Source: Symbioplanes lichenis (GTDB lineage: Bacteria > Actinomycetota > Actinomycetes > Mycobacteriales > Micromonosporaceae). Taken from it: a DNA stretch of 64,000 bases. The notes under the pieces were generated by a model. That model ran no database searches and was not told the origin of the DNA. It worked only from the letters and a program-made list of their open reading frames with translations. Both the position numbers and the translations under genes were made by a program. Below, piece after piece: positions 24,901 through 33,252 of the stretch. The stretch's first letter is position 1; each line of letters opens with the position of its first letter. The DNA lies in assembly GCF_030709675.1 (NCBI RefSeq), contig NZ_JAUZQD010000007.1, forward strand, positions 248,001 to 312,000, in the 5' to 3' direction.

Positions 24901-25349
24901 ATCCACGACGGCGTCTTCCACGTGATGGCGGCCGTGGCGCCGTTGTCCTCGCGGTTCAGCGCGAGGCCGCTGGCGGTGCTCGGCACGAGCGACTTGACCG
25001 TCCAGTAGCCGGTGGAGGCGGTCGCGCCGGCCGCGTCCGCGGCGCCGATGCGCACCTTGTACGACGCGGTGATGTCCGGCGCGTCGACGGTGTAGGACAG
25101 CGTCGACGCCGGCACGTTGATCAGCGACTGCACGTTGCCGGCGGCGACCACGTCCACGACGTAGTGGTCGGCGTCGCTGACGGCCTTCCACGTGACGTTG
25201 ATCTTCTTGACGTCATCGGTGGCCCGTGCCACCGAGAAGCTCTTGGGAGCCGCCGGCGCCGCCAGTGCGGCGACCGGGCTCACGACAGCGGTGGCTGCCA
25301 CGCCCACAAGAGTCGCGCTCACCGCGGTGAGCAGTCGCCTCACGTTCAT
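21999..25349 (-). CDS. large secreted protein: three FnIII domains and nine Cys-paired Ig-like repeats
   Basis: An 1116-residue protein. The signal peptide occupies residues 1-31 (cleavage near ALAAPAAP). Three fibronectin type III-like domains follow (about 33-320), then a Pro/Thr/Ala-rich linker. Nine tandem repeats of about 76 residues follow (about 365-1045), each with GWY, a Cys pair about nine residues apart (YTCSDATSGVNLCP in repeat 2), DKAGNT and a closing NVD-x-x-AP. The short C-terminal domain ends YWAYVLDRKY. No sortase motif or membrane anchor is seen, so it is probably released or non-covalently surface bound. Its promoter carries the shared 11-bp repeat operator (25402-25440). 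Confidence 0.8.
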   Translation of the reverse strand: MNVRRLLTAVSATLVGVAATAVVSPVAALAAPAAPKSFSVARATDDVKKINVTWKAVSDADHYVVDVVAAGNVQSLINVPASTLSYTVDAPDITASYKVRIGAADAAGATASTGYWTVKSLVPSTASGLALNREDNGATAAITWKTPSWIGYTPMTAYHVVFSRNSDGVVLRDYRSLDTSFRLEGIDPALSYSISLTTENEYGAGTTIKSTLAKWVPSDASGLIVQRRSDDPNTVEVLWTEAASGVEPTYYQIGYGESKVTAITKVTAPATSGSIKLDTTKAWMVQVKAYNGNGGSNGITGTVPVWTAPAAPAATTPTTVTVDPTPAATTPAAATPVTAPTTAPGASPEETTTSTTVTTGNDRTPPTIKATLTPTPKSWIVAPTTISFACDDLVEMASCPADIKVDKDGAQQRFSGTAIDKAGNTTTITLTVNVDMTAPVITASVQGTKNDEGWYTSVPVIHYTCSDATSGVNLCPADTPVTKDGLGQKIIGTAYDKAGNTTPTPVTINLDQLAPVVTATVLGDANADGWYTVAPTIRYTCSDALSGVALCPDDKKVTTDGKLQTIVNTAKDKAGNAADVALKLNVDTKAPQITAEIKGERTADGWYTGEPLVHFTCTDEASGVAFCPSDQIVRLDGSDQTLIGTAKDVAGNTATASLTVNADKVAPTITATITGAEPNAEGWYRSAPTVHFTCADEGSGIASCPEDTTLTTEGVAKVIGTAVDKAGNTATAALTLNIDATAPEITATVVGDKTDDGWYRTAPVIHFECTDAGSGITGCPGDKTVLADGANQIVLGTATDAAGNTATASATVNLDSALPVIKATVLGEKSADGWYRTAPVVHFECTDGLAGIAVCPDDVKVTKDGADQRIARSVIDKAGNTAAAAVAVNVDQIAPEITATVTGTKNDAGWYRTNPTVRFTCTDNISTVASCPADVTVTTEGAKIAVPGKVTDKAGNTNEASVSLNIDKTAPKVSIAGAVNGTVYGMEALPVVSCLTTDDASGVATQAAMTHTSTDKGVHTVICKGAVDKAGNAANPLTITYTVEPTIAWLIQLTHQYAGDNATASVLGSLDTSLNKRWFLIYIAKVLALTVGKKPVISSAQATTLIYWAYVLDRKY

Positions 25350-25385
25350 CTGGCCTCATCTCGGGATTCGAGTCGAACAGCCAGC

Positions 25386-25440
25386 CCTATCGGAAGCAAA
25401 CCTCAAGACCCGAGCAAGGTGATGTCAGCAAATGAGCAAG
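25386..25440 (-). promoter_or_regulatory. shared 11-bp direct-repeat operator, site D (repeat protein)
   Basis: Plus-strand hexamers CTCAAG (25402), AGCAAG (25413), GTCAGC (25424) and AGCAAG (25435) are spaced exactly 11 bp. CCTATCGG at 25386-25393 (CCGATAGG in the direction of transcription) sits 16 bp from the first. The last repeat touches the stop of the upstream kinase gene. The start codon is at 25349, leaving a leader of roughly 35 bases. Confidence 0.65.
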
Positions 25441-25441
25441 C

Positions 25442-26248
25442 TCACCGGAGAATCATGGTCCGGGCGACCGGCAGGGTCAGCCAGATGCGCGCGCCCCCGG
25501 TGAAGTCGGGGTCGGCGCCGATCTCGCCACCGAGCCGGCGCACGATCCGGCGGCAGATGGTCAACCCCAGACCCGTTCCCGGGTACGCCGGATGGGCCCG
25601 GTGCAGCTCGCCGAAGATCGCCTCGTGCTGTCCCTCGGGGATCCCGATGCCCTGATCGGTGACCTCCACGCGGACGAACCCCTCGTGGCCCTCGGCGGCC
25701 GGGATGACGTCGGCGGAGACGTGGACCCGGGCCGCCTCGCCGGGCCGCACGTACTTCACCGCGTTGCCGATCAGGTTGTCGATCACGCGGCGGAGCATCA
25801 GATCGTCCCCGCGTACGGCCGGCAGGTCGTCCCACGTGATGCGCGGCGCCGGCCTGGAGACGTCGCCGGCCCACTCGGCGGCCACGTCGGCCAGCACGGC
25901 GGTCAGCTCGACGTCGGTCAGGTGGAGCACGGCGCCGCGGGCGGTGGAGTAGGCGAGGACGTCGTCGATCAGCCGGCTCATCAGGCTCGTACCCCGGCCG
26001 ATCTCGTGCACGAAGTCGTCGAACTCGGCCGGGCGGGCCGGCCCGAAGTCCATGTTCTCGAGCAGCTGGGCGTAGCCCAGGATGCCGGCCAGCGGCGCCT
26101 TGAGATCGTGGCTGACCTCGCGGGCGAAGGCCTCGAGCTCCTGGACGGAGTCGTTGAGGGCGCGGACCGTGCGCTCGAGCTGCTCGTTGCGGAGCCGCTC
26201 CTGCTCGAGTTGCGCGGCCAGAGTCTCCGGATCGGTCACGACGGTCAC
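25442..26248 (-). CDS. soluble sensor histidine kinase
   Basis: A 268-residue kinase without membrane helices. It has an N-terminal coiled coil (residues 8-40), the HisKA box with His47 (REVSHDLKAPLAG) and a HATPase domain with N, G1 (VTDQGIGIP) and G2 (GTGLGLTI) boxes. No sensory domain is present, so it may be scaffolded by the hybrid kinase encoded just upstream, whose stop overlaps its start. No response regulator is adjacent; the nearest OmpR-type one is at 38260. Confidence 0.85.
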   Translation of the reverse strand: MTVVTDPETLAAQLEQERLRNEQLERTVRALNDSVQELEAFAREVSHDLKAPLAGILGYAQLLENMDFGPARPAEFDDFVHEIGRGTSLMSRLIDDVLAYSTARGAVLHLTDVELTAVLADVAAEWAGDVSRPAPRITWDDLPAVRGDDLMLRRVIDNLIGNAVKYVRPGEAARVHVSADVIPAAEGHEGFVRVEVTDQGIGIPEGQHEAIFGELHRAHPAYPGTGLGLTICRRIVRRLGGEIGADPDFTGGARIWLTLPVARTMILR

Positions 26249-28287
26249 CTCTCGTCCCCGGCGAGGTACTGCTTCATGCCTTTCGTGGCGCCGCTGACGG
26301 CGCTCTCGATGCGTTCCACCAGCTCGGTCAGCCGGTCGGCGGCCGCCCCGGTGGTCGCCTGCCGCTCGAGCTCGGCGCAGGCGTCGGCGAGCGGCATCGC
26401 CCCGAGCAGGGCGCTGGACGACTTGAGCGTGTGCGCGGCGGCCCGCAGTCCGTCGACGTCGTGGCGGCGCAGGGCGTCGGACATCGCGAGCCGGCGCCCG
26501 TCGAGCTGCGCCAGGAACGTGTCCACGGTCGCCACCACGAGGGCCCTGTCCTCGAGCTGCTCCTCCAGCTCCTGGAGCCGGGTGAGGTCCAGGGGCGTCG
26601 CCGGCGCCGGCTTGGCCGACAGGTACGGAGCCAGCGCCGTCCGCAGCTCCGGCAATGTGATCGGCTTGCTGAGGTGCCCGTTCATCCCGGCCGCGAGACA
26701 GCGCTCGCGGTCCCCGTGCAGGGCAGTGGCCGTCAGCGCCAGGATCGGCGTCTCATTGCCGGCCGCCCGCACGCGCTGGGTCGCCTCGATGCCGTCGGTG
26801 CCGGGCATCTGCAGATCCATGAGCGCCACGTCGTACGGGTCCGGGCCGAGCAGCGCCTCCGCGGCGGCCGCCCCGTCGGGCACCGCGTCGCACTCGACGC
26901 CGAGGAGCTGGATCATGCGGCGGAAGACCGTACGGTTGACGTCATTGTCCTCCGCGAGCAGCACCCGGCCGCCGGCGAGCGGGGCCACCGTGACGGGCGC
27001 ACCGCGCACGCCGGTCCGCTCCCGGTTGAGGGCGGCGACGAGCCGGGCCAGCACCAGGGGCGCCGTGAGCATCCCGGGCCGCCGCACGACGCCGGTGCGC
27101 GGGTCGGTCGTACTGATCATCAGGGCCTGGCCCGACGTGCCGAGCGCGCCGATGATCTCGTCCGCCCGGCCCACCGCCGCCTCGTCGTGCGCGTCGTCGC
27201 ACCAGACCACGGTGTCGGTGGCCGTGGCACCGGTGACGACCTCGTCCAGCGTGGCCGCCAGCGGGTCGGCGCCGGCGCTGGTCAGCAGCCAGGACAAGGC
27301 GGTGAGCGAGCGCGGCGTCGGCGCCACGACCGCGACCTTGCGCGTGGCCAGCGGCAGCGGATCGGACTCGGGCTGGTCCGGCGCGGCGACCAGCGGCAGC
27401 CGCAGGTGGAACGACGAACCGGCCCCGGGAGCCGACTCGGCCGTCAGCGATCCGCCCATCCGCTCGCACAGCCGGGAGGCCAGCGCCAGGCCGAGCCCGG
27501 CACCCTCGTGGCGGCGGGCCGCGGACGAGTCGGCCTGGGTGAAGGGCGCGAAGATCCGTTCGAGGTCGCCGGCGGCGATGCCCGGGCCGGTGTCGGAGAC
27601 CGTGATGACGAACTCGGCCGCGGAGGAGGCAGCGGCCGTGACGACGACCTCGCCGTCCTCGGTGAACTTCACGGCGTTGCCGACCACGGCACTGAGCACC
27701 TGCCGCAGCCGGTCCGCGTCCCCGACGAGCGTGGCCGGCAGCTCCGGAGCGGGCGCGGCGAGCAGCAGGACGCCCTTGCGCCGCACGAGGTGCTGCAACG
27801 GCTCGACCACGTTCTCGAGCAGGGGGCGCAGGGCGAACGGCTCCCGCTGAACCTCCAGCGTGCCGGTCTCCAGGCGGGCCAGGTCGAGCAGGTCGTCGGT
27901 CAGCGTGCGCAGGGCGTGCACCGAGCGGCGGGTGCTGTCGACGACCTCGCGGGCCTCGGCGGGCAGGGGCTGGGCGCGCAGGAGGTCGACCATCGCCACG
28001 ACGGCGGTGACCGGCGTGCGGATCTCGTGCCCGAGCAGCGCGAGGAACTGCGACTTCGCCGCCGCGACCGCATCCGAGTTGTCCGAGTGGGGCATCGTGA
28101 CCAGACGCCGCTGGGCCCCGCAGGAGGCTTCCAGGGGCGCGACGTGCATCGTGCCGCCCGGGTCGGCGAAGAGCGAACCCTCCGGGAACACCGCGGTGTC
28201 GTTGGCGACAAGGATGCGCCCGTCGGCGTCGACGATCGCCGCCGGACCCGGGAGGGCCTGGACCAGCGCGCGTGCCGCGAACCCCAT
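26245..28287 (-). CDS. hybrid histidine kinase with receiver and Hpt domains
   Basis: A 680-residue cytoplasmic protein: a short PAS-like sensor (1-60), HisKA with His87 (LLGHEIRTPV), HATPase (about 180-300), a degenerate receiver-like segment (about 315-425), a complete receiver with Asp491 (ALMDLQMPG) and a C-terminal Hpt domain with His619 (AAAHTLKSSS). All parts of a phosphorelay are therefore in one chain. ATG 28287 follows AAGGGG. It overlaps the start of the second kinase and probably shares its transcript with the glycosyltransferases upstream. Confidence 0.9.
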   Translation of the reverse strand: MGFAARALVQALPGPAAIVDADGRILVANDTAVFPEGSLFADPGGTMHVAPLEASCGAQRRLVTMPHSDNSDAVAAAKSQFLALLGHEIRTPVTAVVAMVDLLRAQPLPAEAREVVDSTRRSVHALRTLTDDLLDLARLETGTLEVQREPFALRPLLENVVEPLQHLVRRKGVLLLAAPAPELPATLVGDADRLRQVLSAVVGNAVKFTEDGEVVVTAAASSAAEFVITVSDTGPGIAAGDLERIFAPFTQADSSAARRHEGAGLGLALASRLCERMGGSLTAESAPGAGSSFHLRLPLVAAPDQPESDPLPLATRKVAVVAPTPRSLTALSWLLTSAGADPLAATLDEVVTGATATDTVVWCDDAHDEAAVGRADEIIGALGTSGQALMISTTDPRTGVVRRPGMLTAPLVLARLVAALNRERTGVRGAPVTVAPLAGGRVLLAEDNDVNRTVFRRMIQLLGVECDAVPDGAAAAEALLGPDPYDVALMDLQMPGTDGIEATQRVRAAGNETPILALTATALHGDRERCLAAGMNGHLSKPITLPELRTALAPYLSAKPAPATPLDLTRLQELEEQLEDRALVVATVDTFLAQLDGRRLAMSDALRRHDVDGLRAAAHTLKSSSALLGAMPLADACAELERQATTGAAADRLTELVERIESAVSGATKGMKQYLAGDER

Positions 28288-28298
28288 GACAACCCCTT

Positions 28299-29435
28299 CT
28301 AAGCCGCCGCGTACGCCGAGGCGGTGACCGCCGCGGCCCGGTCCCAGCCCAGCCGCTCGCGCACCGACGCCAGCCCCGCGGTCGCGTACCGGCGCCAGGA
28401 CACCTCGTCGCGCAGCAGGCTCGCCAGGGCGTCGCCCAGCTCGGCGGGCCGGGCGGGCGGGACGGCCACCCCGTTGACGCCCGGCTCGAGGACCGCCCGC
28501 ACGCACGCGACGTCGGTGGCCACGACGGGCAGCCCGACGCTCATGGCCTCGGCGACGGCCATCGCGGGCGGCGACGTCGTGTAGTCGAACTTGAACGGCC
28601 ACGTGCCCACCTGCGCCGCCGCCAGCTCCGCGAGCAGGTCGGGGACCGGCTCGGTGACGACGTCCACGGACTCCAGCGACTCGGCGCGGGCCAGGATCGC
28701 CGGCAGCTCGGGCCGCGGGATGAGCAGCAGCCGCAGCCGCGCGCCGGGCACGCGATCGAGGACCGTGGGCCAGGCGGCGAGCAGGGTGTCCAGGCCGCGT
28801 ACGGTCTCGGCCCGCCCGGCGAACACGACCGTGGGCGTCCCGGCGTCGAAGCGGGCGCGGCGCTCGTCGGCCGGAGCGCCCGAGGGCAGCCGGGTCACCG
28901 TGATGCCCGCGCGGTCGCCCAGGCGCTCGGCGACCCGCGGGTCCGGTGTGAGCACGGTCGAGACGCCGGCGCGGTGCAGGGCCGCCGTGGCGAGCGCGGG
29001 CGGCAGGAGGGTCGTGAGGGCCACGCGGGGCTGCAGGACGTTCGAGGCGCGCATCTCGGCCAGGGACGCCCGGCGCCAGGCCGCGGGCCCGGGCACGGTC
29101 GGCCACGCGTACGCGGTCAGCACCGTCTTGTACGGCCGGAGCACCGGCAGCGCGGCCTGCACCGGGCCGAGCGCCCCGGCGTGCAGGTGCACCACGTCGG
29201 GCCGGATCCGGGCGAGCACCCCGGCCAGCGCGGCCGTGCGCCCGAGCGGGAAGGACGCGACCGCGCCCCCGATCTCGTCCACGCTCGCGAAGACCGCGTG
29301 CCCGTCGTGCGCCGCCGAGGTCACCAGGTGATGGGTGCCCGGCACCCGCCCGGCCGTCTCGGTGACGGTCCGGCCCATGGCCTCGTGCGCCGAGAACTCG
29401 GCGATGAGGTGCACGACGCGCGGCCCGGAACTCAT
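28299..29435 (-). CDS. glycosyltransferase family 4 type
   Basis: A 378-residue GT-B protein. The N-terminal half has a VVHLHAG motif; the C-terminal half carries the nucleotide-sugar site (VVFAGRAETVRGLDTLL, then SPPAMAVAEAMSVGLPVVATD with the E-x7-E-like pair). ATG 29435 overlaps the upstream stop (ATGA). It belongs to a run of minus-strand genes from the flippase (32598) to the kinases, suggesting that polymer assembly and signalling are cotranscribed. Sugar donor and acceptor are unknown. Confidence 0.85.
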   Translation of the reverse strand: MSSGPRVVHLIAEFSAHEAMGRTVTETAGRVPGTHHLVTSAAHDGHAVFASVDEIGGAVASFPLGRTAALAGVLARIRPDVVHLHAGALGPVQAALPVLRPYKTVLTAYAWPTVPGPAAWRRASLAEMRASNVLQPRVALTTLLPPALATAALHRAGVSTVLTPDPRVAERLGDRAGITVTRLPSGAPADERRARFDAGTPTVVFAGRAETVRGLDTLLAAWPTVLDRVPGARLRLLLIPRPELPAILARAESLESVDVVTEPVPDLLAELAAAQVGTWPFKFDYTTSPPAMAVAEAMSVGLPVVATDVACVRAVLEPGVNGVAVPPARPAELGDALASLLRDEVSWRRYATAGLASVRERLGWDRAAAVTASAYAAA

Positions 29436-30235
29436 GAGCGAGCCGCCGCCCGACTGTCCCGGATGCCCAGCACCAGCCCCGCGGCCTCGGTCGCCTTCAA
29501 CGTCACGAGACCCGCCGTGAGCACCGGGTGGCGCAGCAGCCGGCCCGGGTGGCGCAGCAGCGCCGTACGCGCGAACTTGTCCCCGCTCGAATCCGCATGC
29601 ATGCGTACATACTGGTCGATCCAGCGGCCGTAGTACCGCTTCTTGGCAAAGGTCGCCCGCAGCTGGATGCGCCCCTCGTCGTGCCAGATCCACGCCCCGA
29701 CCCGCCCGATGGTGGTGATCTCGCGGGTCCGGTCGGCCAGGTCCCAGTCCTCGGCGGCGGTCAGCTGCTCGTCCCAGCCGCCCAGCTCGTCGAGGACCGC
29801 CCGGCGGAAGGCGCGGGGCGACTCCACGGCCGGATCGCCGACGTACAGCATCTTCTCGAGCTGCCGGCAGCGGGCCAGGAAGCCCTCGCCGAACGACCGC
29901 TCGGGGATGACCAGCGCGCCGGTGCCCGGGGCGGCGGCGAACTGCCGCTCGATCTCGGTGGCGACGTGCGGCTCGAGCACCATGTCCGAGTCGATGAAGA
30001 CGACGACGTCGCCGGTGCTCAGGTAGGCGCCGCGGTTGCGCTGCGCGCTGCGCTCGGGACCGAACTGCTCGACCTTGTCGGCGAAGCGCTCGGCGAGCTC
30101 CGGGGTGCCGTCGGCCGAGCCGTTGTCGATGACGAGCAGCTCGACGTCGGGGTGCGTCTGGGCCTTGATCGAGCCGAGGCAGGCCGCCAGCGTACGGGCG
30201 TTGTTGCGGGTCGGCACGACGAAACTGATCCTCAC
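29432..30235 (-). CDS. glycosyltransferase family 2
   Basis: A 267-residue GT-A enzyme with SFVVPTRNNARTL, the NGSADGT loop, the metal-binding D-x-D (FIDSDM) and an ED acceptor motif (AAEDWDL). It ends in a short hydrophobic segment (LTAGLVTLKATEAAGLVLGI) that may bind the membrane. It overlaps the downstream GT4 gene by four bases and lies 15 bp after the next upstream gene. Confidence 0.85.
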   Translation of the reverse strand: MRISFVVPTRNNARTLAACLGSIKAQTHPDVELLVIDNGSADGTPELAERFADKVEQFGPERSAQRNRGAYLSTGDVVVFIDSDMVLEPHVATEIERQFAAAPGTGALVIPERSFGEGFLARCRQLEKMLYVGDPAVESPRAFRRAVLDELGGWDEQLTAAEDWDLADRTREITTIGRVGAWIWHDEGRIQLRATFAKKRYYGRWIDQYVRMHADSSGDKFARTALLRHPGRLLRHPVLTAGLVTLKATEAAGLVLGIRDSRAAARS

Positions 30236-30250
30236 GGGAACTCCTGCCAG

Positions 30251-31318
30251 TCAGGCGGCGCGCTGCGAGACCGCGTCGAAGAGGGTGGTGGCGACGTCGT
30301 CCCAGGAGTGGGCGCCGCCGTAGGGAACGGGCTCGAAGGACCGCGTCTGCCAGCCCGGCAGCAGCTCGGTGATCCAGTGGGCCATGGCCTCGGGGCTCGG
30401 CGGCACGACCACCCCGCCGGCCGCGAACGTGGAGTCGCGCAGGCCCGGGACGTCGTACGCGATGGTGGGTGTGCCCAGCGCGGCCGCCTCGGTGACCACC
30501 AGTCCCCAGCCCTCGCGGACGCTGGTCGCCAGGTGCACGTGGGCGCGGGCCATCATGTCGTGCTTGACCCGCTCGCTGACCCGCCCGACGAAGTCGACGC
30601 CGGCCGGGGCCTCGGCGCGCAGCTTGTCGAGCAGCGGGCCGCCGCCGATCATCCAGAGCCGCAGGTACGGGATCTCCCGGCGGGCGAGCTGGTGGGCGCG
30701 CATGACGTCGTACGGCCGCTTGTAGCTGACCATCCGCCCGCAGAAGACCGCCGTGGGCACCTTCTCCTTGGCGCTGTCCGGCAGCGTGGCCGGCGGCTCG
30801 TAGCCCTCCGGCACGACCGTGACGTCCCGGGCGCCGAAGCGGGCCAGCGCGTCGCGGGTCGACTCGGACACGGCCAGCACCGGGGCCGACGCCAGCCGGT
30901 GCAGCCACCGCGGCTCCAGCGCCAGCCGGCCCAGATGCGCGACCAGCGGCGGCGCGTTGTGGTGCCAGATCTCCTCGCACGTCTGGTGGACCAGGGCGAC
31001 CGTCCGGGCGTCGTCCACCCACTCGTGGGCCAGGAACGGCACGGTGTTGGTCTCGTCGACGACGATGTCGAACCGGCCCCGGCCGCAGCGCTCGTACCAG
31101 CGGCGGGCCTCGCGGTAGACGGTGAACCGGTTGCCGGCGCGGACCACCCGGTAGCCATCGCGCAGCTCGGCCGCGGGACGCCCGGCGACCGCGGCGGCGA
31201 AGAGGGTCACCTCGTGGCCGGCGGCGGCCCAGCGGCGCAGCACCTGCTCGGTGTACACCTCCGCGCCCCCGGCGGCCGGGTGGGACAGGTCGCGCCAGTT
31301 CAACACCAGGATGCGCAC
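30251..31318 (-). CDS. glycosyltransferase family 4 type
   Basis: A 355-residue GT-B protein. The start RILVLNWRDLSHPAAGGAEV includes the GGAEV motif common to GT4 enzymes of surface-polysaccharide pathways. The donor site reads VFCGRMVSYKRP and SVREGWGLVVTEAAALGTPT (E-x7-E-like). GTG 31318 follows GGAG at normal spacing; the longer open frame is read-through into the flippase gene end. Confidence 0.85.
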   Translation of the reverse strand: MRILVLNWRDLSHPAAGGAEVYTEQVLRRWAAAGHEVTLFAAAVAGRPAAELRDGYRVVRAGNRFTVYREARRWYERCGRGRFDIVVDETNTVPFLAHEWVDDARTVALVHQTCEEIWHHNAPPLVAHLGRLALEPRWLHRLASAPVLAVSESTRDALARFGARDVTVVPEGYEPPATLPDSAKEKVPTAVFCGRMVSYKRPYDVMRAHQLARREIPYLRLWMIGGGPLLDKLRAEAPAGVDFVGRVSERVKHDMMARAHVHLATSVREGWGLVVTEAAALGTPTIAYDVPGLRDSTFAAGGVVVPPSPEAMAHWITELLPGWQTRSFEPVPYGGAHSWDDVATTLFDAVSQRAA

Positions 31319-31335
31319 GGGAGGCTCCGAGGGGG

Positions 31336-32598
31336 TCAGGCCGCAGTCGCGGCAGTAGCGGAAGATTCGGCAGCGACCGGCTGCGGTTGAGGAGCCCGGC
31401 CCCAGACCCGCACTTCCAGCAGCAACATCGCCAGCAGTGTCGGCACCAGCGCGGCGACCGAGCAGGCGGCGATCTGCGCGGCGGAGCCGTGCCACACCTC
31501 GATCAGGGCCACCTCGAGCACCGCCCCGAGCCACGGGACGGCGATCGTCCGGGCGTCCCGGGCCAGCGCCGCGTTGGTGAGCAGCGTGACGAACGAGGTC
31601 AGGGCGGCCACGCTTGCCAGCGTCCGGACCAGGCCGGTCTCACCCGCGTACGCGTCCCCGTAGAGCACCGTGAGCACCAGGCCCGGCAGCGCGACGATCA
31701 CGAGCGCGCCGAGCAGCGCGGGACCCGTCACGGCCAGTCCGCCGGAGAGCAGCGCGCGGCCGCGTCCGGGGCGGTTGCGGGCCGCGAGCAGGCGCGGGAA
31801 GACGGCAGCCATGATGCCGGCCGGCAGTGCGAGCACGGTCTTGGCCAGGGTGGCCGCGGCGACGTAGGCGCCGGACGCCGCCGCGGCGAGGTGGTGCCGG
31901 GCCAGCAGCAGGTCGACCGTGGAGAACAGGAACAGCCCGGTGACCGCGATCCCGGCGTGCGCGACCGCGCCGAGCCGCAGCCCGTTTTGTCCCGGACCTG
32001 CGCTGGCCCGGAGCGGGCGGAGGGCCACCAGCAGCGCGGCGAGCTCGGAGAGCACGGTCGCGGCCAGCGCGCCGGAGACGCCGAAGGGGATGACCAGGGC
32101 GAGCCCGAGCCCGAGCCGGATCGCGGTGGCCACGAAGTAGGTGTGGGCGACGGTCGCCACGCGGCGGTCGCCGAGGAGCAGGCCCCGGGCGGTCGCGGCG
32201 AGCGCGGCCACCACCAGGTAGGGCGCCAGCTGGGCGGACTGGGCCAGCGAGGAGAGGTGGAAGTAGTCGCGCAGCAGGGGCGCGCAGGCCAGCACGATGC
32301 CCGCGGGGATCAATGACCACAGGCCGACCGAGCGCAGCGTACGCCGCGTCGTGTCCCGGCTCGGGCCGTGCTCGGCGACGAGGGCGGACGCGGCCGTCTG
32401 CAGCGCGCCCAGCGGGACGCCGAGCATCGTCATGGCGGCCAGCACCGCGCCCAGGGCCCCGTAGGTGCCCGGGTCCAGCGTCCGGCCCACCACCGCGTGG
32501 AAGAGCAGGTTGCCCACGCTCTGCGCCGCGACGGCGACCGCGATGGGGGCGGCGCCGACCGCGAGCAGGCGGCCGAGCCGGCCGGTTCCGAGTGTCAC
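31336..32598 (-). CDS. polysaccharide flippase-like membrane protein (MOP/Wzx type)
   Basis: A 420-residue protein with about twelve membrane helices and the LFHAVVGRTLDPGTYGALGA start typical of Wzx/MurJ-like lipid-linked sugar flippases in actinobacteria. It is the first gene of the minus-strand glycosyltransferase run. Its GTG start (32598) is 24 bp from the first hexamer of operator E, without a Shine-Dalgarno, suggesting a leaderless or near-leaderless transcript. Confidence 0.8.
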   Translation of the reverse strand: MTLGTGRLGRLLAVGAAPIAVAVAAQSVGNLLFHAVVGRTLDPGTYGALGAVLAAMTMLGVPLGALQTAASALVAEHGPSRDTTRRTLRSVGLWSLIPAGIVLACAPLLRDYFHLSSLAQSAQLAPYLVVAALAATARGLLLGDRRVATVAHTYFVATAIRLGLGLALVIPFGVSGALAATVLSELAALLVALRPLRASAGPGQNGLRLGAVAHAGIAVTGLFLFSTVDLLLARHHLAAAASGAYVAAATLAKTVLALPAGIMAAVFPRLLAARNRPGRGRALLSGGLAVTGPALLGALVIVALPGLVLTVLYGDAYAGETGLVRTLASVAALTSFVTLLTNAALARDARTIAVPWLGAVLEVALIEVWHGSAAQIAACSVAALVPTLLAMLLLEVRVWGRAPQPQPVAAESSATAATAA

Positions 32599-32605
32599 GG
32601 GGGTG

Positions 32606-32660
32606 CCTATCGGCCGCGCGACTCAAGATCTGTTCATTTCCGCCGTGAGGTTGCGTCACA
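32606..32660 (-). promoter_or_regulatory. shared 11-bp direct-repeat operator, site E (flippase)
   Basis: CTCAAG (32622), TTCATT (32633), CGTGAG (32644) and GTCACA (32655) are spaced 11 bp; the first matches the consensus fully and the others partly. CCTATCGG (32606-32613) is identical to the box in site D and at the same 16-bp distance. The divergent gene at 32689 starts 28 bp beyond. Confidence 0.55.
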
Positions 32661-32688
32661 CGCGGAAAAGCCGCCGCATAGTGGGGAC

Positions 32689-33234
32689 ATGTCCCAGCCG
32701 AGCAGCGTGCCGAAGAAGGTCCGGGTCGTTGTGGCCGTGGTCCTGCTGGCCGCGGCCGCCGCGGTCCTCGCGCTCTGGCCGGACACCGCCCCCAAGCAGG
32801 CCAAGAGCAAATTCGTGTCGCCCGGCGCCGGGCTGACCGTGGCCTACGACGAGAAGACCGGCGAGATCAACATCGCCGCGATCGGCTATCGCAAGAAGTC
32901 GGTGGCCCAGGTGCGGGTCGGCAGCAACCCGTGGCAGGACGTGCGGGCCGACGACAACGGCACGGTCAAGTACACCGTCATGCTCGGCGCGCGGCCCGGG
33001 CTGTCCGGGACGTCGGTGCTGGTCAGCGGGCGCAGCGCGAGTGCCGGATCGCGGACGTTGATCGGCGGCCTGCCCCCGGCGGCCAGCGCGCGCGGCGGGG
33101 TCGACCTGACGCCCTACGCCGTGGCGAACGGGCTGATCCTCATGGCTGTCGTCGCCGCCTTCGGCCACCGGCCTCGCCGAGGTCGTCATCGCCGGACCCG
33201 TGTTCGGGATACGGCCACGGTGGCGTTCGCCTGA
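32689..33234 (+). CDS. small exported membrane protein, paralogue of the 37705 gene
   Basis: A 181-residue protein with an N-terminal membrane helix (VRVVVAVVLLAAAAAVLAL), a beta-rich extracytoplasmic part of about 110 residues and a second helix near the C-terminus (ANGLILMAVVAAF), ending in a basic tail. Middle and end (SRTLIGGLPPAAS) match the layout of the 37705 product (LRTLVGSVPPVAS). I do not recognise the family. It is divergent from the flippase and shares its operator region. Confidence 0.7.
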   Translation: MSQPSSVPKKVRVVVAVVLLAAAAAVLALWPDTAPKQAKSKFVSPGAGLTVAYDEKTGEINIAAIGYRKKSVAQVRVGSNPWQDVRADDNGTVKYTVMLGARPGLSGTSVLVSGRSASAGSRTLIGGLPPAASARGGVDLTPYAVANGLILMAVVAAFGHRPRRGRHRRTRVRDTATVAFA

Positions 33235-33252
33235 GGGTCATACTCGGGGGAA

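Noticed and set aside
22185..25655. 1156-codon open frame on the plus strand
   Set aside because: Antisense to the secreted repeat protein. Its composition (Gly, Arg, Val, Asp, His) is the complement of the real gene, and it has no domains.
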